Shown here: positions 1 through 5,869 of the stretch, piece by piece | Numbering within the stretch: the first letter of the stretch is position 1 | Layout of the letters: the number at the start of each line of letters is the position of its first letter | NCBI GenBank assembly: GCA_002085205.1 | Contig: NATF01000037.1 | Location: 1-6,066 of the forward strand | From: Candidatus Cloacimonas sp. 4484_275 | Lineage (GTDB): Bacteria; Cloacimonadota; Cloacimonadia; Cloacimonadales; TCS61 | DNA: 6,066 nt | Direction of reading: 5' to 3' | Translations under genes and position numbers: made by a program | The notes under the pieces: model-generated | Told to the model about the DNA's origin: nothing | What the model saw: only the letters and a program-made list of their open reading frames with translations | The model's database searches: none

Positions 1-44
1 ACGGCGACAAGATATAACAGAAAACCAATTAAAGTGAAATTCAT
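1..44 (-). CDS. N-terminus of a hydrophobic, probably membrane transport protein (partial)
   Basis: Only the first 14 codons are in the window, reading MNFTLIGFLLYLVA and then leaving at the left edge. An ATG at 42-44 is preceded by a purine-rich AAAGGGGG (50-57) with a 5-base gap, a believable ribosome binding site. The peptide looks like the start of a first transmembrane helix. Sodium:solute symporter (SSF) proteins often begin with this kind of sequence, so that is the first family to test, but 14 residues cannot settle it. The gene lies 64 bases after the Mth938-like gene on the same strand and could be the last visible member of the same operon. The 64 bases between them show no hairpin or T-tract. 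Confidence 0.5.
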   Translation of the reverse strand, partial: MNFTLIGFLLYLVA

Positions 45-108
45 AATTTCCCCCTTTCAAAAAAATTATTTTTTCACATTAACCACAAAAATTATCTCTC
101 CGTACTCA

Positions 109-453
109 TTAACAAGTCAGATGCATTCCGAATGCTATGTTTTCTTTATTTTCCAAATCGTTATAAAAAGTTACGGCTTCTTGTGTTTTACGATAAACAA
201 AATCTATTTTCAATGACTCGTCAATTCTCATAAAACCGTAGTATCCCGTTCCGATTATCAAAGTTTTAATCCGATTGTCGAGATATTCCGAAATATCGTC
301 GGCAACAAGAAGATGACCGGTTTTTCTTATCCACGGAAAAATTATTCCATCGGGAAAGATTATTAAATCTTTCGTAAAAACTTTTCCGTTTATTGATATT
401 TTCCCGAATTTGTAAAAATCAATTTTTGTTCGATTGTCTTCTGTCGATTCCAC
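109..453 (-). CDS. Mth938/DUF498-domain protein (NDUFAF3-like fold)
   Basis: This small cytoplasmic protein consists almost entirely of an Mth938-like domain (Pfam DUF498). Visible family features in order are the YKFGKISINGKVF opening, a DLIIFPDGIIFPWIR strand-turn with the usual W-x-R, GHLLVADD, the TLIIGTGYYGFM glycine motif, TQEAVTFYNDL, and the closing MHLTC. The family includes archaeal Mth938 and the mitochondrial complex I assembly factor NDUFAF3. Its bacterial members have no well-defined biochemical role. The start is uncertain. The open frame extends to an ATG at 534 (141 aa), but those extra 27 residues are acidic low-complexity sequence lying out of frame over the arginine-rich end of pgk, and the signal before that ATG is weak. 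A GTG at 451-453 gives 114 aa, has AGGAG just upstream (456-460, only 2 bases away) and overlaps pgk by 35 bases. I prefer the GTG. Family identity is firm and the start is not. Confidence 0.86.
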   Translation of the reverse strand: MESTEDNRTKIDFYKFGKISINGKVFTKDLIIFPDGIIFPWIRKTGHLLVADDISEYLDNRIKTLIIGTGYYGFMRIDESLKIDFVYRKTQEAVTFYNDLENKENIAFGMHLTC

Positions 454-1834
454 TTCTCCTGTCTCCGCCTCTTCTTCTGTCGAATTTAACGGGCTTTTGT
501 TCTTTGCGTCTGTCTTCGCCGTTTCTTCTTTCATAACCGGCTCTTTTTTCGGTTAAAGTACAATTCAAAATTGCCTTTATCGGCTCTAATCCAAAAGGAG
601 AACCGGCTTCGATTGCTTTCAGAATTGTGCCGCCGCCGGTGAAAAAGTAATATTTGTCGTCTTGCAAGGCTTTGTTGTAAATTTCCGGAAGAAAAGTTTT
701 GAAATCTTGTAAAGTGTCACCGCCTCCGAAAAGTTTGGCAGCTTCTTTGTTTTCGTTTATCAGAGTGTTCAAAGCTATTGTTCCTTCCGCAAAGTTAGGA
801 GTGAAACCCATTACCGCATTTACGAAAATAGTTTTTGAGTTATTGAAAATATCACGCACAGCCGCCGTTGCGAAGGATTTGGGAGAAATATCCAAAATAT
901 AATTGAAATTATTTCCTTTATCGGTCGTATAAATATTGTGGACTCGATATTTTTTCTCGATTTTTTCTTCCAGAATGTCGGATTCGATGATATAAGGAAG
1001 TTCTACGATTTTTTCAGGATATTTCCCGGTTTGCTTCAGAAAATTCTCAGCTGCTTTCACATCGTCTTCTTCAATTCCTTTAATTTTAAATCCATATTTT
1101 GCAGCGAGATAAGCGTTGTAAATCACTCCGCCCAGAACAAGATAATCCGCTTTATTGAGCAGAGCGGTGAGAGGCCCGATTTTGGTATCGAATTTGGAAC
1201 CCGCAACAACGGCGAGAAGCGGTCGTTCCGGATTCAAAACACGATCGAGATTTTCGATTTCTTTTTGCATCAAAAAACCCGCGTAAGAAGGAAGATGTTT
1301 AGTGGGTTCAATTGTGGAAGCGTGTGGCTGCCAAGAACCGAACGCGTCATTTATATAAATATCGGCGAGGCTTGCCAGTTCTTTTCCGAATTTTTCGGTT
1401 TCGTCGTCGCCGCTTTCTTCGCCTTTGAACCAACGAGTATTCGGCAAATAAATTCCGTCAATTTCGCCTGCCGTCAGTTTCTTATGCAAAGAAATAACGC
1501 CGTCAAGATTGGCAAGTCCGGTTTTATCGGCATTCATAATTTCCGGCGTTTGAAAATTTTTATTCATCTTTTTGTTCAAATAATCCACTATCGGTTTCAC
1601 GGAAGTTTTTTCGGAAATTTCGATTTCGCCGGTTTTTTTGTTTCGCGGCCTGCCGACATGAGTCATAATAATTGGTTTTCCACCTTGAGAGAAAATATAT
1701 TCAATGGTTTCCAAAGAAGCGTCAATTCGGTATGTATCCTTAATTTTGCCTTTTTTTACGACATTGTGGTCAACCCGAACCAAAACTAATTTTCCTTTCA
1801 AATCGGCATCTTGAATTTTCGGTATATTTTTCAT
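419..1834 (-). CDS. pgk: Phosphoglycerate kinase with an arginine-rich C-terminal tail
   Basis: Phosphoglycerate kinase transfers phosphate between 1,3-bisphosphoglycerate and ADP, giving 3-phosphoglycerate and ATP in glycolysis (reversed in gluconeogenesis), in the cytoplasm. Visible family motifs are LVRVDHN (residues 18-24, usually RVDFN), R36 in DTYRID, HVGRP (59-63), R134 in PNTRWF, INDAFG (161-166), PHAST (170-174), GSKFDTKIG (212-220, two lysines), NAVMG (339-343), GGGDT (370-374) and FTGGGT (398-403). At 471 aa it exceeds the usual 390-420. Part of the excess is a tail from about residue 425 with four copies of a [KR]RxGx[DE]RR pattern. By eye the protein is divergent: the usual HRAHAS reads WQPHAS, losing an arginine that contacts 3-phosphoglycerate, and GPMGVFE reads AVMGFTP. 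The ATG is supported by AGGAGG 4 bases upstream, placed just after the protease stop codon. The kinase assignment is secure; full catalytic competence is not assured. Confidence 0.95.
   Translation of the reverse strand: MKNIPKIQDADLKGKLVLVRVDHNVVKKGKIKDTYRIDASLETIEYIFSQGGKPIIMTHVGRPRNKKTGEIEISEKTSVKPIVDYLNKKMNKNFQTPEIMNADKTGLANLDGVISLHKKLTAGEIDGIYLPNTRWFKGEESGDDETEKFGKELASLADIYINDAFGSWQPHASTIEPTKHLPSYAGFLMQKEIENLDRVLNPERPLLAVVAGSKFDTKIGPLTALLNKADYLVLGGVIYNAYLAAKYGFKIKGIEEDDVKAAENFLKQTGKYPEKIVELPYIIESDILEEKIEKKYRVHNIYTTDKGNNFNYILDISPKSFATAAVRDIFNNSKTIFVNAVMGFTPNFAEGTIALNTLINENKEAAKLFGGGDTLQDFKTFLPEIYNKALQDDKYYFFTGGGTILKAIEAGSPFGLEPIKAILNCTLTEKRAGYERRNGEDRRKEQKPVKFDRRRGGDRRSGIDRRQSNKN
437..547 (-). 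repeat. Four-copy RRxGxDRR peptide repeat in the Pgk tail
   Basis: Residues 430-466 of Pgk contain KRAGYERR (430-437), RRNGEDRR (436-443), RRRGGDRR (453-460) and RRSGIDRR (459-466). Within each pair the copies share the arginine pair and repeat every six residues. A short KEQKPVKFD linker separates the two pairs. The tail is strongly basic and probably disordered. It lies after the last recognisable Pgk motifs, so it is an appendage and not part of the catalytic fold. Short RRxGxDRR-type patterns occur in assorted bacterial proteins, but I know of no assigned function for them. Confidence 0.8.
456..460 (-). promoter_or_regulatory. Possible ribosome binding site for the Mth938-like gene
   Basis: AGGAG lies inside the last codons of pgk, 2 bases before a GTG that opens the Mth938 frame. 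The spacing is shorter than usual, so the site is suggestive only. It favours the 453 start over the ATG at 534, which is preceded only by a weak AAGAG. If used, translation of this gene would begin while ribosomes finish pgk, which is typical translational coupling. Confidence 0.4.
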
Positions 1835-1838
1835 AAAG

Positions 1839-1844
1839 CCTCCT
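1839..1844 (-). promoter_or_regulatory. Ribosome binding site of pgk
   Basis: A full AGGAGG lies 4 bases before the pgk ATG and 3 bases after the TAA stop of the upstream protease gene. There is no room for a separate promoter or terminator between the two genes, so pgk is probably expressed at least partly by read-through from the protease transcript. Confidence 0.85.
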
Positions 1845-1847
1845 AAT

Positions 1848-2138
1848 TTATTTTATCATCAACATTTTTTTTACTTTCGTTTTATTTTCAAGCGTCAATT
1901 TATAGATATATAAACCTGATGCAACTTTTTTGTTATTGAAATCGGTTCCGTCCCAAGTTGTGGAGTAAAACGACTTTGTCGCTTTTGCATCAACTTGGTT
2001 GATGCATTCCAAAGTTTTTATTTTTTGACCTTTTATATTATAAATCGAAATTGTATTTTGTTCGTTTTGTTGGTGTTGTTCGTTGCTGAATTCAAATGAA
2101 ATCGTAGTGGAAACGGTGAACGGGTTGGGATAATTTTG
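1848..2138 (-). other. T9SS type A sorting domain coding segment of the protease
   Basis: This segment encodes the last 96 residues: QNYPNPF, a beta-strand TTISFEF, ISIYNIKGQKIKTL, TTWDGTDFNNKKVASGLYIYKL, and a basic ending KVKKMLMIK. The order matches FlgD-Ig-like C-terminal targeting domains recognised by the type IX secretion system, usually removed after passage through the outer membrane. No T9SS component gene is in this window, so the machinery must be encoded elsewhere. A glutamine- and asparagine-rich insert (EQHQQNEQN) sits between the first two strands. Confidence 0.88.
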
Positions 2139-5100
2139 TTTGAGAATAATTTCCGTTTCCGACGAATTTTCGTTGTCTTCGGTAATGAGAATATTGTCGT
2201 TATAATATGCTGTTCTGCAAAGATTTCCGCGATAAGTTGACCAAGGAATTTTTGTGCCTTTCCTCAATTTGTAATCGATTACGCAAACTCCCACGGAAGT
2301 TCCGCAAATTATTTCAAAATCGTTGTCGCCGTCAATGTCGGCAATCGTTGCCGGAGTATTTCCGCTCAAATTAACCGGCACAGGTGTGGAATCAAGGAAA
2401 TTGCCCGTAAAATCAATGGCATAGAAATTGGAATTTGCCGTGAATTGAAGAATGTCAAGATTGTCGTCACCATTCAAATCCGCAATTAAAGGCGAATTAA
2501 CAATTGTTTCCGATAGATTTAAAGGAAATCCCGGAAAATCTTCGCCGGTTTGTTCACACAGATAAAGAAAACCGTTTCGCGTGGAAAAAGCGATTTCCAA
2601 TTCATTGTCGCCATCAAAATCGGCGGCAACCGGTGCGGAAGCAATATTGCCTTGCAAAACTTTTTGCAAAATAATTTCACCTGCGGGCGAAACAAGATAA
2701 AGTTTGTTGTCGCTTGTTCCCAAAGCAATATTTTTATTATCCAAAACAATCGGAGAAGCGGAAACGGAGGAATTGAAACTAACCGGAAAACCGGACAAAA
2801 TCTGGCAATTTCCCTTCACCGCATACAATTCTCCGTTAGCCAAACCGATTATAATTTCGTCAGCGGCATCTCCGTCCAAATCGGCAACAGCAATTTCGGT
2901 GTTGGAAATCGAGGGTAATTCAACGGGAAATCCCGCTATCAATTCGCCGATAGAATTCAAACAGTAAATTTTTCTGTCGATTCCGAAACCGATGATGTTC
3001 ATCTCTCCGTCTCCGGTTATATCGCTGACAACCGGCGTTAAAAGTTGCATCGAGCAATCGGAAAACGAGAAAAGCAAATTGCCGTCCAAATCGGTCGCCG
3101 AAATATTTCCGTTGCGGCTGGCATAAATAATTTCCGGTTCTTCGTCGTTATTCAAATCGCAAAAAGCAACGCTTCTTTCCAGATTTTCATCGTTCAAAAT
3201 CGGATAACCGCTTTCCATTTCGGCGTTTTTATCGAGAAGATTCAGGTTTGCTTTGGAATCGACAACCAACAGTTTTTTATCGTGGGTGTTTTCTTCGATG
3301 ATGACGGGAACGGAATTTACGGAGAAATCCCCGAACCAAGGCCAGTTTTTTTGGAAAAGATTTACGGAAAGCTGAAAATCGAAATTTTTTGTGAACATTC
3401 CCGCCGAAGTCGGAGCATTTATTTGCAGATGATATTGATAATCCGCATAATTCGTATTTGCCGGAATGGAAACGATAAACGGATTTTGTTGATTGTCCGA
3501 GGAAGAACCGGCGGGTATGTTTCCGAAGTTGCATTCACCGTTTACGATTTGGATGTTTTCGTCATCGAAAGAAATTACTGCCGTCACATTTTCGGCATCC
3601 GACCAATCGGCGTAATTTTTGATTTCCGCGATGATTTCAACGGTTTCGCCGGGATTCACATTTCCGTCTCCGTCGCCTTCCTCATCGTTGTAAGAAATTG
3701 TTTCCGGTTTGAGGTAAGGAAAAGTTCCGAGCGGATTTTTAACACGAATTGAAGGATCTCCGAGAATTGTGAGTTCGTAATGAATCCAACGCATAACTTG
3801 AATGGAAAGAGCTTCATTCACAAGTTCGTAACGGGAAAAATTCATCGCTTTTCCCAATTCCGGCAGATTATTTTCAAAAAGCCCTTTTACGAAAGATTTT
3901 TGATAAGCCTGCGACCCGCCGTTCGTGCTGCCGATTTGTCCCCAACCGTAACGGGTATTGCCGATAAAAGCAAAAAATCCGCTGGAATTGAAAATAAAAT
4001 GTTCTCCGATACATTCGTTTTGTCCGCTGGTTTGTTCGTCGAAAGCGGCAGGAAGGCAACCTTGCGTGTAAGCGAAGCCAAATTCGGTATTTGAAAGATT
4101 GTCCACATTTGCCGTGGTAATTCCGAACGCATAATTTTCGTTGCAATGTCCTACATGATGAACCATTGCCAAACCGGAATTGATGGCATTTATCACCGCT
4201 TGCGGAGAATTGGTTCCGTCTTTGTCGTATAAAGTAAAAATATGAAAATCGTTGGGAATCAGCGGAATGATTTCGTCCATGTAATCACCGCCCCAAGTTT
4301 GCGGAGTCCAATTCATGTCCTCGCCGAACATGTAGCAGATTTCGTTTGTATAGGAATTTTCATCGACATAATGATAGTTTTTTCCGAAGAAATTTTGGAA
4401 TTCCTCTTCCGTTTCCGCACTAATTCTGCCGACGGCAATTTCCGGCAACATATCGGGTTCGTCATCCGGTTCCCCGTAAAATTCGTTTCCGTTTGCATTC
4501 CAATTTCCGTCCAAAGCTCCGTAATACAGATCGCTGGGAAGAAAAGTTTCCACAATGTGGTATTCATAACCGGGAGCAAAAACGGAATCAACCGCCGCCC
4601 ACATTCCGCGAACGGGAATTATTTCATCATCTCCGCCCAGAATCACATATTCCAAAGGTAATTCGGTTTGCGACCAGGTTTGATATGCATCGATAATAAA
4701 ATTGCGGATTGTTTCCTGTTCGTCAATTCCCGCGTATTCCGGTTCGGCAAGAATATCTTCTTTAAGAAAAATTGCCGTCTCAATTCCATGACTATTTTTC
4801 CATTCGATAAATTCTTGGAAAAAAGGCTCTCGCTCGGAATCCGTGATAATTATCATTTGATGCGGATTTTGAGAATTTGCCAGACCTTTTCCAACCGAAA
4901 AATATCTTTTTGAATAACTATTAATCAAAATCGGGTTAATTACCAAATTTGCAATTTTTTGGCGGGTTTTTCTATCGGTTAAAAGATTTTTATTCTGTTT
5001 TTCCGCTAACTCCGAATTTATTTTTGTTTTCACTTTAACGATAATTTCATTCGGCCATTTCAGCGTTTTTTTTACGGGATTGTATTTATACGGAAAAATA

Positions 5101-5513
5101 TTGCAAATCGCAATTTGATAGCCGCATAAAAATTGTATCCCCAAAAATTGACAGTCTTTTACGGGAAAATCGGCATCACGACCATAAATTTTTTCGTTCT
5201 TTTCGGAAATATAAAACGCTTCTTCCGAAAGCGGATAAAAATTTCGGGAATAATCGATTTCCACATTTTGCATTTCCGTAATTCCGTTTGCGGAGATAAT
5301 TTCGCAGGAAATTGCTTCTTCATTTTGAGGAATCAAAATTTTGAGCGGAAGATATGAAATTTGAGGTTTTCCCTCTTCAGCCAGAACCGTTTCGGATTCG
5401 GCAAATTTGCCGTTTAAGATTAGAGGTTTTTTTACTTTTATGTTCACCTTCACATCGGCAAAAACAGTTATGAAAATTGAGATTAAGAACAGAAACGATA
5501 TTTTTTTCATCAT
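1848..5513 (-). CDS. Secreted gingipain-like (C25) cysteine protease with beta-propeller and T9SS sorting tail
   Basis: This is a large exported protein of the C25 (gingipain) cysteine protease family. Numbering from the chosen start: signal peptide 1-19 (MMKK, hydrophobic core, VFA cleavage site), C25-type propeptide about 20-218, and peptidase domain about 219-591. The peptidase part shows LEYVILGGDD (287-296), PSDLYYGALDG (326-336), LPEIAVGRI (356-364), HHVGHC with likely catalytic His456, YTQGC with likely nucleophile Cys486, FIGNTRYGWG (516-525) and LGDPSIRV (584-591). An Ig-like domain (about 592-721, opening GDGDGNVNPGE) follows, then a seven-bladed propeller (about 731-1096) with six DxDGDxxxE-type calcium loops. 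The last part (1126-1221) is a FlgD-like type IX sorting domain with YPNPF and TWDGTDFNNKKVASGLYIYKL. Export is expected by Sec and then T9SS, to the surface or medium. The frame opens at 5570, but AGGAG at 5520-5524 and the signal peptide favour the ATG cluster at 5508-5516; I chose the middle ATG (6-base spacing). Substrate specificity cannot be read. Confidence 0.93.
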   Translation of the reverse strand: MMKKISFLFLISIFITVFADVKVNIKVKKPLILNGKFAESETVLAEEGKPQISYLPLKILIPQNEEAISCEIISANGITEMQNVEIDYSRNFYPLSEEAFYISEKNEKIYGRDADFPVKDCQFLGIQFLCGYQIAICNIFPYKYNPVKKTLKWPNEIIVKVKTKINSELAEKQNKNLLTDRKTRQKIANLVINPILINSYSKRYFSVGKGLANSQNPHQMIIITDSEREPFFQEFIEWKNSHGIETAIFLKEDILAEPEYAGIDEQETIRNFIIDAYQTWSQTELPLEYVILGGDDEIIPVRGMWAAVDSVFAPGYEYHIVETFLPSDLYYGALDGNWNANGNEFYGEPDDEPDMLPEIAVGRISAETEEEFQNFFGKNYHYVDENSYTNEICYMFGEDMNWTPQTWGGDYMDEIIPLIPNDFHIFTLYDKDGTNSPQAVINAINSGLAMVHHVGHCNENYAFGITTANVDNLSNTEFGFAYTQGCLPAAFDEQTSGQNECIGEHFIFNSSGFFAFIGNTRYGWGQIGSTNGGSQAYQKSFVKGLFENNLPELGKAMNFSRYELVNEALSIQVMRWIHYELTILGDPSIRVKNPLGTFPYLKPETISYNDEEGDGDGNVNPGETVEIIAEIKNYADWSDAENVTAVISFDDENIQIVNGECNFGNIPAGSSSDNQQNPFIVSIPANTNYADYQYHLQINAPTSAGMFTKNFDFQLSVNLFQKNWPWFGDFSVNSVPVIIEENTHDKKLLVVDSKANLNLLDKNAEMESGYPILNDENLERSVAFCDLNNDEEPEIIYASRNGNISATDLDGNLLFSFSDCSMQLLTPVVSDITGDGEMNIIGFGIDRKIYCLNSIGELIAGFPVELPSISNTEIAVADLDGDAADEIIIGLANGELYAVKGNCQILSGFPVSFNSSVSASPIVLDNKNIALGTSDNKLYLVSPAGEIILQKVLQGNIASAPVAADFDGDNELEIAFSTRNGFLYLCEQTGEDFPGFPLNLSETIVNSPLIADLNGDDNLDILQFTANSNFYAIDFTGNFLDSTPVPVNLSGNTPATIADIDGDNDFEIICGTSVGVCVIDYKLRKGTKIPWSTYRGNLCRTAYYNDNILITEDNENSSETEIILKQNYPNPFTVSTTISFEFSNEQHQQNEQNTISIYNIKGQKIKTLECINQVDAKATKSFYSTTWDGTDFNNKKVASGLYIYKLTLENKTKVKKMLMIK
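2226..3323 (-). other. Seven-bladed FG-GAP/VCBS-like beta-propeller coding segment
   Basis: Six calcium-loop motifs begin at residues 786 (DLNNDEEPE), 831 (DITGDGEMN), 878 (DLDGDAADE), 965 (DFDGDNELE), 1012 (DLNGDDNLD) and 1059 (DIDGDNDFE), numbered from the 5513 start. Spacings are 45, 47, 87, 47 and 47, so one blade falls in the 87-residue gap. It keeps an Asp at 925 but has a shortened loop (DNKNIALG). GFP/GYP turns recur between blades, and the region closes with IPWSTYRGN, a common ending for such propellers in FCB-group secreted proteins. The likely role is binding or presentation (carbohydrate, protein or cell surface), stabilised by calcium. This is inferred from the fold. Confidence 0.85.
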
Positions 5514-5519
5514 CATTTT

Positions 5520-5524
5520 CTCCT
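5520..5524 (-). promoter_or_regulatory. Ribosome binding site that decides the protease start
   Basis: AGGAG lies 3, 6 and 9 bases before three consecutive ATG codons (5514-5516, 5511-5513, 5508-5510). It falls inside the longer reading that begins at 5570. That longer reading would place 19 extra residues, including charged ones, in front of a good signal peptide. The ATG cluster is therefore the likely start, with the second or third ATG having the most usual spacing. Confidence 0.8.
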
Positions 5525-5698
5525 GCGAATATTCGGAAGAATGAAAAATAAAACCGAAAATTTCAGGCAAGATATTTTTGCAGTTCGATAACGAAGTTTC
5601 GAATAAAAACGATTTTTGTCTTGAAAGAAAAATCCGGTAATATTTTTTATGAGTTTTGCATAATTGGAATTTTAGAAGTCATTTATAGTGTGATATCG

Positions 5699-5794
5699 TT
5701 GTCATCCTGAGCGGAGTTATTGTCATCCTGAGCGAAGTCGAAGGATACTATTGTGTAAACGGCTGTTTGCTCCTTCGACTCCGCTCAGGATGAC
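5699..5794. repeat. REP/MITE-like hairpin element with duplicated 5' arm
   Basis: Arm A (5701-5717) and arm B (5722-5745) both begin GTCATCCTGAGCG and form a tandem repeat with a 21-base period. Arm C (5771-5794) is the inverted copy. It pairs with arm B over 24 positions with one mismatch (5735) and with arm A over 17 positions perfectly (5778-5794). Inside the B-C loop, 5755-5760 can pair with 5765-5770 around GGCT (one G-T pair), which lengthens the hairpin on the arm C side. The core resembles the TCATCCTGAGCGAAGTCGAAGGAT motif found dispersed in intergenic regions of many bacteria. There is no T-tract on either side, so it is not a standard intrinsic terminator. It is probably a non-autonomous mobile or extragenic palindromic repeat. 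Confidence 0.85.
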
Positions 5795-5859
5795 GAAAAG
5801 TTTCATATGGTAACTGAGATGTTAGAAAATGAAAAAAGGCTTTAATATTTTTTTAATTC

Positions 5860-5864
5860 GGAGG
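5860..5864 (+). promoter_or_regulatory. Ribosome binding site of the PfkB-like gene
   Basis: GGAGG followed by five A residues precedes the GTG at 5870-5872. This strong site at normal spacing is the main reason to accept GTG as the start. No in-frame ATG exists before the conserved FDGF motif. Confidence 0.8.
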
Positions 5865-5869
5865 AAAAA

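Larger units (their letters stand above)
5517..5869. other. Divergent intergenic region
   Basis: About 350 bases separate the leftward protease gene from the rightward PfkB-like gene, so promoters for both units should lie here. I see no convincing sigma-70 or Bacteroidota-type promoter. The segment 5525-5698 is AT-rich with no clear gene. The segment 5699-5794 is an inverted-repeat element, and 5795-5859 is an AT-rich leader of the kinase gene. No tRNA, riboswitch or small gene was recognised. Confidence 0.7.

Noticed and set aside
34..216. Short plus-strand open frame of 60 codons at the left edge
   Set aside because: It overlaps the end of the Mth938-like gene on the other strand, is Phe/Ile/Tyr-rich low complexity, and has no convincing ribosome site.
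938..1789. Long plus-strand open frame opposite pgk (283 codons)
   Set aside because: It is antisense to a gene with clear Pgk motifs, rich in Phe and Ile as expected from reading the complement of Lys/Glu-rich codons, and shows no family motif or good ribosome site.
3045..3752. Plus-strand open frame opposite the protease (235 codons)
   Set aside because: It mirrors the propeller and Ig-like coding region. Its composition follows from the opposite strand and no domain is recognisable.
5514..5570. Upstream ATG at 5570 as the protease start
   Set aside because: It would add 19 residues before a good signal peptide and would place the only clear ribosome site inside the gene.
5616..5643. TTGTCT - 16 bases - TAATAT as a plus-strand promoter for the PfkB-like gene
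   Set aside because: Each box matches the sigma-70 consensus at only four of six positions in very AT-rich DNA, and FCB-group promoters often differ from that consensus. Too weak to annotate.
5701..5745. Tandem 21-base repeats as a CRISPR array
   Set aside because: There are only two adjacent copies with a few bases between them, no spacers, and an inverted third copy. No cas genes are present.
5722..5794. Hairpin as an intrinsic terminator
   Set aside because: Neither strand has a T-tract right after the stem, and the element lies between divergent genes where no transcript from these genes would need to end.
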